A stretch of 27,509 nt of DNA from a virus. Below are positions 22,932 through 27,509 of this stretch, piece by piece; the first letter of the stretch is position 1, and each line of letters begins with the position of its first letter. Below the pieces are notes generated by a model. That model saw only the letters and a program-made list of their open reading frames with translations. It ran no database searches and was not told where the DNA came from. The position numbers and the translations under genes were made by a program. The DNA lies in the IMG/VR virus record IMGVR_UViG_3300007712_000061, positions 1 to 27,509 of that record; one strand, written 5' to 3'.

Positions 22932-24403
22932 TGGCAAGGTATTCTAGAACCAATAAACCGTTGACGTATGAAGAGCCGCAAGGCCGTGTAAAGATCTATG
23001 ATCGTATTTACGCCGCCTTTGTGAAAGATACGCAAGATGTACAGAAGATGGGAAGGCTGAAGGTTTGGATACCGGAGTTTGGTAGCCAGCCCGGAGATCG
23101 AGACTCTTGGGTAACCGTATCATATGCATCGCCCTTCGCAGGAGCAACAGACCCAACAAAGGTGCTTGGCACACCTGACCGAAGCGATCCACGAACGAAA
23201 AGAGATGTAAACACGCAAACGAGCTATGGGTGGTGGGGCGTTCCTCCGGACCTTGAGAATATCGTTCTTGTTTTCTTTATCAACGGCGAACCATCTCGAG
23301 GCGTTTGGTTTGCATGTATGTATCAACAGTATATGAATCAGATGGTGCCAGGCGTGGCGGCGAAGGACGAAAATTATGGTGACAACGGTAAGGCGCTGCC
23401 GGTTACAGAATACAACAAGGCGACCTCAGAACGTTTCCGAGACGCGATTCAAAGACCAGAGAGTACCATACAATCAAAAGCAATAAAAGAACAGGGGCTA
23501 ATAAACGACAATATTCGAGGAGTGACGGATACAAGCGCACGTCGCGAAGCACCTTCCCAAACCTACGGGATCCTAACACCGGGACCGAAAAGGGAAGGTA
23601 GTGACTCCATGCGGACCGGTGGCTCGTCTTTTTATCTTGATGATCATCCCGACCACGAGCATGTGCGCGTTCGTACCAAGAGCGGCGCACAGATTTTGAT
23701 TGATGAAACCAACGGTCTCATTTATGCGATCAACAAACCAGGAACAGCATGGATACAGATGGACTCGGATGGCAATGTGGACATCTTCGGAGCTAAAAGT
23801 TTCAGCGTTCGTTCACAAGAAGATATCAATCTTCGAGCCGACCGCGACGTCAATGTCGAGGCGGGCAGAAATCTAAATCTAAAGGCATCCAAAGACCATA
23901 AAGGCGGAACGGATGGAAGCGTTGGTAGCGAAGGATCCGGCTCCGGCGGTGATGTAAATATTGAAGGCTTGAATACCATCTCGACGAAAGCTCCGGGTAC
24001 TATTTCCTTCGATACAGATGCAAACTATCTTTTAAAGAGTGCGAATTTAAACATCACTAGCAGTTCGTTGGGATTTGGCGGCGTCGGTCGTTATGCAGGC
24101 AATCTTCATGGAGCAAACATGATTACACCACAGATTACTTTAAACAGCCTAAATAATCATGTTCATGGTGGGGTACAATCTGGTGGTTCTTCTACAGCAC
24201 CATATTTAGGTACAGGGAGTGCTGTGGGCACGGTAACCGGACCACCTGTCAGTAAGATAGATACACAGTCAAAAACAAACGTATTGAACACATTTAGAAC
24301 AGAAAAGAAATATGATAGAAACACCGAAGGTGTTCTCACTCTGGTAGGTAGGTTCCTTACATTTGAACCTTGTCCAGAACATAAAAACAATGGTCAATCA
24401 TAA
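22931..24403 (+). CDS. 5: gp5-like central spike, no lysozyme domain
   Basis: 490 residues. The N-terminal OB-fold-like domain (about 18-135) has G-R-L-K-V-W-I-P-E-F and V-F-F-I-N-G-E-P-S-R-G-V-W. A linker (about 150-230) follows with L-T-P-G-P-K-R, then a beta-prism region (about 240-390) with alternating strands such as G-N-V-D-I-F-G, D-I-N-L-R-A-D-R-D-V-N-V-E-A-G-R-N-L-N-L, typical of gp5C/VgrG spikes. T4 gp5 carries a lysozyme between these; here the linker is too short and no lysozyme motif is seen. An H-V-H (410-412) in N-N-H-V-H-G-G-V-Q looks like the iron-binding tip motif of phage spikes, but about 78 residues follow it. AGGAGG ribosome site; TAATG coupling to the hub gene. Confidence 0.88.
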   Translation: MARYSRTNKPLTYEEPQGRVKIYDRIYAAFVKDTQDVQKMGRLKVWIPEFGSQPGDRDSWVTVSYASPFAGATDPTKVLGTPDRSDPRTKRDVNTQTSYGWWGVPPDLENIVLVFFINGEPSRGVWFACMYQQYMNQMVPGVAAKDENYGDNGKALPVTEYNKATSERFRDAIQRPESTIQSKAIKEQGLINDNIRGVTDTSARREAPSQTYGILTPGPKREGSDSMRTGGSSFYLDDHPDHEHVRVRTKSGAQILIDETNGLIYAINKPGTAWIQMDSDGNVDIFGAKSFSVRSQEDINLRADRDVNVEAGRNLNLKASKDHKGGTDGSVGSEGSGSGGDVNIEGLNTISTKAPGTISFDTDANYLLKSANLNITSSSLGFGGVGRYAGNLHGANMITPQITLNSLNNHVHGGVQSGGSSTAPYLGTGSAVGTVTGPPVSKIDTQSKTNVLNTFRTEKKYDRNTEGVLTLVGRFLTFEPCPEHKNNGQS

Positions 24404-24408
24404 AACCT

Positions 24409-24416
24409 TATAAATA
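24409..24416 (+). promoter_or_regulatory. Late promoter TATAAATA for the 2OG oxygenase
   Basis: Exact TATAAATA, 30 bp before the ATG at 24447 and just after the gp5 stop, with an AGAGGGA ribosome site between. The oxygenase can therefore be made late, independently of the upstream operon. Confidence 0.85.
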
Positions 24417-24446
24417 CTAGAATATTATAACACAGAGGGACACATT

Positions 24447-25019
24447 ATGTTTCAGCCTTGGATGGTATGGTATGGTGATACCGGAATTACCGATCTTTTT
24501 ATACACGATGTAGAAAAAGCGGCATCAGAGATGCAATTTATAGACGCTCAATTGGGGCATCACGAAACTGGTCGACAAGATAATGCCATTCGCCGGTCGA
24601 AGGTGAAATGGTTAACTAAAGATCAACATTTCTACTTAGTAGACACCGCATATCAGTTTGTCATAAATGCTAATAAAGAAGCTTTTGGCGTAGACATCAA
24701 TGATTTGCCTAGTCTACAATATACTGTATATGATGGCAAGGATAAGGGATACTATGATTGGCATGCAGACGTGTTCTGGACAATGCAACAACCTTATGAT
24801 CGAAAACTATCGGTAATTATTCAATTATCTGATGGCGACGGGTACGAAGGCGGTGACATCGAATTGGAAGGTGGAATCCCCTCACCCGACCCAGTTCAGC
24901 TTCGAAAGAAAGGCACGGTGTTTGTTTTTCCTTCTGTATACTATCATCGGGTGACACCGGTCACACGCGGCATTCGAAAGTCTCTTGTTGGATGGGTTGA
25001 CGGTCCGGCTTGGCGTTAA
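24447..25019 (+). CDS. 2-oxoglutarate/Fe(II)-dependent dioxygenase
   Basis: 190 residues with the prolyl-4-hydroxylase-type double-stranded beta-helix. The iron ligands are His106 and Asp108 in W-H-A-D and His167 in Y-Y-H-R-V, and Arg177 in G-I-R-K-S-L-V-G-W should bind 2-oxoglutarate. Such enzymes are common among marine T4-like phages and hydroxylate proteins or small molecules, but their phage substrates are mostly unknown. It has its own late promoter, directly after the spike gene, which suggests modification of a virion component; this is inference. The gene ends 11 bp from a convergent small gene. Confidence 0.93.
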   Translation: MFQPWMVWYGDTGITDLFIHDVEKAASEMQFIDAQLGHHETGRQDNAIRRSKVKWLTKDQHFYLVDTAYQFVINANKEAFGVDINDLPSLQYTVYDGKDKGYYDWHADVFWTMQQPYDRKLSVIIQLSDGDGYEGGDIELEGGIPSPDPVQLRKKGTVFVFPSVYYHRVTPVTRGIRKSLVGWVDGPAWR

Positions 25020-25030
25020 TTGAAGTAAGA

Positions 25031-25219
25031 CTATCTCTGCCAAAAGTCGTCCTTTAGGTCAAACAACTCATGCAGACTATCTAGTGCCTTGTCCACATCT
25101 TCACGTGTGCTTGCACGAAGACATCCATGTCTTTCACGAAGTAATGCATTAACCAATAAACGGGCTCGTACCTCAATGGCAACGAGCCGTTTCACTTTTT
25201 GATGAAGTTCATCGTCCAT
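25031..25219 (-). CDS. Small unknown helical protein (62 aa)
   Basis: 62 residues, predicted entirely helical and highly charged (R/K-rich first half, D/E-rich second half). It lies 34 bp downstream of another small gene on the same strand and both probably use the sigma70 promoter at 25522-25550. No strong ribosome site is seen; the start sits after a GGTGG/CCACC hairpin (25229-25245), which might limit its translation or end part of the transcripts. No family recognised. Early small genes of T4-type phages often act on host proteins, but nothing specific can be claimed. Confidence 0.6.
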   Translation of the reverse strand: MDDELHQKVKRLVAIEVRARLLVNALLRERHGCLRASTREDVDKALDSLHELFDLKDDFWQR

Positions 25220-25253
25220 AAAAGTAAGGGTGGCATTGCACCACCTTGGTCAT

Positions 25254-25487
25254 CTATCGAGCACCGATCATTCGCTCAATTTCTGTTAGCACTCGAGGTG
25301 CGTTATTATCATGAATATTCGAGAGAATGTATCGCTTTGTCTGATAATCATACATACCGAAATCGACCAATCGCCCTCCACGATTCTCTTGCATTGGGTA
25401 GAATCGCCTATTGCGGGCTCTTGCATTTGCGGCATGTGCCTTGTCTACGATATCTGCAAAACGAACTGTAATTTCATTCTTCTTCAT
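25254..25487 (-). CDS. Small unknown early protein (77 aa)
   Basis: 77 residues, basic N-terminal half (V-D-K-A-H-A-A-N-A-R-A-R-N-R-R-F-Y-P near 14-31), then V-D-F-G-M-Y-D-Y-Q-T and a C-terminal helix. Weak ribosome site. It is the first gene after a well-spaced sigma70 promoter, on the strand opposite to the flanking late baseplate operons, so it is likely to be expressed early. No family was recognised. Confidence 0.65.
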   Translation of the reverse strand: MKKNEITVRFADIVDKAHAANARARNRRFYPMQENRGGRLVDFGMYDYQTKRYILSNIHDNNAPRVLTEIERMIGAR

Positions 25488-25521
25488 AATCCGAGATCCA
25501 ATAGTTGTTTAACACCCGTAT

Positions 25522-25550
25522 AGTATACAGAAAATGAGCAAAAACGTCAA
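25522..25550 (-). promoter_or_regulatory. Sigma70 promoter for the two small early genes
   Basis: On the minus strand TTGACG (25550-25545), a 17-bp spacer, TATACT (25527-25522), 34 bp before the ATG at 25487. Divergent from the late promoter at 25597-25604. Confidence 0.85.
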
Positions 25551-25572
25551 CTCATGATGAAATACGAGTAAG

Positions 25573-25587
25573 ATTAAAACATGTTTT
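25573..25587 (+). promoter_or_regulatory. Upstream element shared by two late promoters (copy 2)
   Basis: ATTAAAACATGTTTT, ending 9 bp before GATAAATA. Its core AAAACATGTTTT is a perfect 12-bp palindrome. It differs from the copy at 19082 in one base and has identical spacing to the late box. Confidence 0.6.
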
Positions 25588-25596
25588 TTCTTTAGT

Positions 25597-25604
25597 GATA
25601 AATA
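25597..25604 (+). promoter_or_regulatory. Late promoter GATAAATA for gp25-gp6
   Basis: GATAAATA followed by ACA, 21 bp before the gp25 ATG at 25626, with GAAGGGAG as ribosome site. Confidence 0.85.
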
Positions 25605-25625
25605 ACACGTGGAAGGGAGCAAGTA

Positions 25626-26003
25626 ATGAGTAGAGAAGTTTACATTGGATTTAGCACCACAGATATGGTGGAACCACCATATCGAGTGGTTGACATTGAA
25701 TTGGTAAAACAAGACATTCGGAATATGCTCAATACTCGTCGAGGCGAAAGGGTGATGCGCCCAGAATACGGCACAAGAATTTTTGATCTTCTAATGGATC
25801 CATTTGATGAAGAAACTCGTGAAGCCATTATTGAAGATGTTATTCGAGTAATAGAAACCGAACCTCGGGTAACCTTGCTGAACATCAATGTATTTGAAAT
25901 GGAACATGTTATTCGAGTAGACTTAGAACTACAGTTTCGTCCACAGGATAGTGTCGACCAGTTATTTTTAGAATATGATCGCAGAAACCTTCAAGCATTT
26001 TAA
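25626..26003 (+). CDS. 25: Baseplate wedge protein gp25
   Basis: 125 residues (T4 gp25 has 132). The conserved gp25 features are present: V-K-Q-D-I-R-N-M-L-N-T-R-R-G-E-R-V-M-R-P-E-Y-G (about 27-49), a short D-L-L-M-D-P-F segment, and the E-P-R motif in E-T-E-P-R-V (about 77-82) followed by a beta-strand pair. gp25 is a universal contractile-tail wedge protein that nucleates the sheath. Late promoter directly upstream; gp6 follows after 12 bp, as in a wedge gene set. Confidence 0.96.
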   Translation: MSREVYIGFSTTDMVEPPYRVVDIELVKQDIRNMLNTRRGERVMRPEYGTRIFDLLMDPFDEETREAIIEDVIRVIETEPRVTLLNINVFEMEHVIRVDLELQFRPQDSVDQLFLEYDRRNLQAF

Positions 26004-26015
26004 TAGGAAAGAAGT

Positions 26016-27509
26016 ATGTCACAGTCAGTAAGACAGAATCGCTTATTTGCCGCAGAAGATTGGCAAGCAATCTATCGCAGCTTTCAAAGCATTGATTTCA
26101 CCGCATATGATTTTGATACATTGCGCAATGCAATGATCGATTATATTCGGACCCAGTACCCAGAAGATTTTAACGATTATATTGAGTCATCCGAATTTAT
26201 TGCGATGATTGAGCTACTTGCCTATCTCGGGACAAGCCTTAGTTTTCGGCACGATCTAAATACAAGAGAAAACTTCTTGGATACAGCAGAGCGGCGAGAC
26301 AGTATTGTTCGTCTAGCTCGCATGTTGAGTTATACTCCGCGCAGAAATATCACTGCGTCTGGTGTATTCAAAGTTACTGCGGTACAAACTAATCAACCGG
26401 TTCAAGACAGTCTTGGTAGAAACTTATCGAACGCAACAGTATTCTGGAATGATCCGAATAATCCAGATGCGCTTGAGCAGTTCACAACCATTCTAAACGC
26501 CGCGTTTGATCCTAATCACACATTCGGTCGACCTTATAAGTCAGGAACGATCGGAAATATTCCAACTGATCTTTATCGGCTGAGAAACGAGAATTCTCAG
26601 ATTGCATATAATGTAACGATTCCCGTTCGCGGCGAAAAGTTCCCTTTTGATATTGTAAATCCAGATTTTGAAGATGGCAGATTCTTTTTTGAGCGCCATC
26701 CTGATCCAGCTGACCCATTCTATATGATCTACCGTAACGACGGTGAAGGGCTTGGCTCAGCGAATACAGGTTTCTTTTTACTATTCAAACAAGGAACCTT
26801 GCAGAACGTTGATGTAAGATTTGATACGCCTATTAGGAATCGCACACTTGATGTTGATATTAATAATGTCAACGAAGCAGATGTTTACGTTCAGGAGATT
26901 GACGAAGCTGGAAGCGTGGTTAATAAATGGCAGAAGGTTCCTGCACTAATTGGCAGCAATGTTGTTTATAACAGCTTAAATAATCAAATAAGAAATATTT
27001 TTAGTGTTATTCCGAGACTGAATGATCAGATTACATTAAAGTTTGCCGATGGTAATTTTGGTAATATCCCAACGGGCATTTTCCGTTCATGGGTGCGCAC
27101 AAGTGCCAATCGAAAGATTGTTGTTCGTCCGGAAGATGTTAGGAACTTCGACGTAAACATTCCGTATACCGGAGCAGACGGTCAGCAGTATCGTTTAAGA
27201 TTGGTATTTACATTAGAACAAACAATTGCCAATGGTGAATCCACCGAAGCAAACTTCCAGATCAAAGAAAGAGCACCTCAAGTATTCTATAGTCAAAATC
27301 GCATGGTTAACGGAGAAGATTATAATGTCTTCCCATTGACACGAGGTAATGAAATTTTAAAGCTGAAGGCAATTAATCGTACGCACGCGGGACATAGTAG
27401 ATTTATTGATCTAAATGACCCCACGGGCACATATCAAAATGTTACGGTATTCGGTGATGATGCGGCGCTATATTCGGACAGTGAACCCGCTCGTACTGTC
27501 GTGTCAGGA
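26016..27509 (+). CDS. 6: Baseplate wedge protein gp6, 3' end outside window
   Basis: Start at 26016 with ribosome site TAGGAAAG. The frame stays open for 498 codons to the last base of the window. T4 gp6 has 660 residues, so perhaps 150 or more remain outside. The N-terminus matches gp6/BaseplateJ-like wedge proteins: F-D-T-L-R-N-A-M-I-D-Y-I-R-T-Q-Y-P-E-D-F-N-D-Y, E-L-L-A-Y-L-G-T-S-L-S-F-R-H-D-L-N-T-R-E-N-F-L-D-T-A and a later L-K-F-A-D-G-N-F-G-N-I-P segment (the G-D-G-x-x-G-like turn). gp6 dimers form the continuous ring of the baseplate. Co-transcribed with gp25. Confidence 0.94.
   Translation, partial: MSQSVRQNRLFAAEDWQAIYRSFQSIDFTAYDFDTLRNAMIDYIRTQYPEDFNDYIESSEFIAMIELLAYLGTSLSFRHDLNTRENFLDTAERRDSIVRLARMLSYTPRRNITASGVFKVTAVQTNQPVQDSLGRNLSNATVFWNDPNNPDALEQFTTILNAAFDPNHTFGRPYKSGTIGNIPTDLYRLRNENSQIAYNVTIPVRGEKFPFDIVNPDFEDGRFFFERHPDPADPFYMIYRNDGEGLGSANTGFFLLFKQGTLQNVDVRFDTPIRNRTLDVDINNVNEADVYVQEIDEAGSVVNKWQKVPALIGSNVVYNSLNNQIRNIFSVIPRLNDQITLKFADGNFGNIPTGIFRSWVRTSANRKIVVRPEDVRNFDVNIPYTGADGQQYRLRLVFTLEQTIANGESTEANFQIKERAPQVFYSQNRMVNGEDYNVFPLTRGNEILKLKAINRTHAGHSRFIDLNDPTGTYQNVTVFGDDAALYSDSEPARTVVSG

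Overview
The window is about 27.5 kb from a strictly lytic T4-type myovirus. It carries a large block of T4 core genes: capsid (gp20, gp21, gp22, gp23 and a core protein), neck/tail (a gp15-like protein), baseplate (gp5, gp6, gp25, gp26/gp51, gp53 and a gp27-like hub), recombination (gp46, gp47) and the late sigma factor gp55. The proteins look more like the marine exo-T-even branch (cyanophage and pelagiphage-type relatives) than T4 itself. Examples are a short 390-aa gp23, a lysozyme-free gp5, a 2OG-Fe(II) oxygenase among baseplate genes and a PKD-domain structural protein. The host cannot be named from the sequence. Near-consensus sigma70 promoters suggest a bacterium with an ordinary housekeeping sigma factor. 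No integrase, tRNA, IS element or CRISPR array was seen.

Layout. 1-3460 (+): end of a PKD structural protein, an unknown virion-like protein, a gp15-like tail terminator split by a -1 frameshift, and a Nudix hydrolase. A two-way hairpin terminator at 3477-3502 separates these from 3529-11705 (-): tape-measure-like protein, gp20 portal, small 75-aa protein, acidic core protein, gp21 protease, gp22 scaffold and gp23 capsid. 11838-13521 (+): gp26, a start-less gp51-like frame that appears to be reached by -1 ribosomal frameshifting, and an unknown protein. 13522-14277: no ORF, but a dense succession of hairpins, a candidate large structured RNA. 14278-19013 (-): PD-(D/E)XK nuclease, unknown protein, gp46, gp47 and gp55. 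19133-25019 (+): gp48/54-like protein, gp53, gp27-like hub, gp5 spike and 2OG oxygenase. 25031-25487 (-): two small unknown genes. 25626-27509 (+): gp25 and the start of gp6, which runs off the window.

Regulation is unusually readable. Virion genes follow T4-type late promoters (TATAAATA or GATAAATA) at 7439, 7773, 11732, 11804, 19106, 24409 and 25597. The gp47/gp46 operon, gp55 and the two small genes follow sigma70 promoters with exact 17-bp spacers at 18135, 19043 and 25522. gp55, made early, would then switch on the late promoters. Two late promoters share an extra upstream palindromic block not known from T4.

Best candidates for something new: (1) the A-AAT-TTT slippery heptamer joining gp26 to a gp51-like frame that lacks any ATG, GTG or sensibly placed TTG start; (2) the ornate RNA-like region at 13531-14150; (3) the conserved palindromic element 24 bp upstream of two late promoters.
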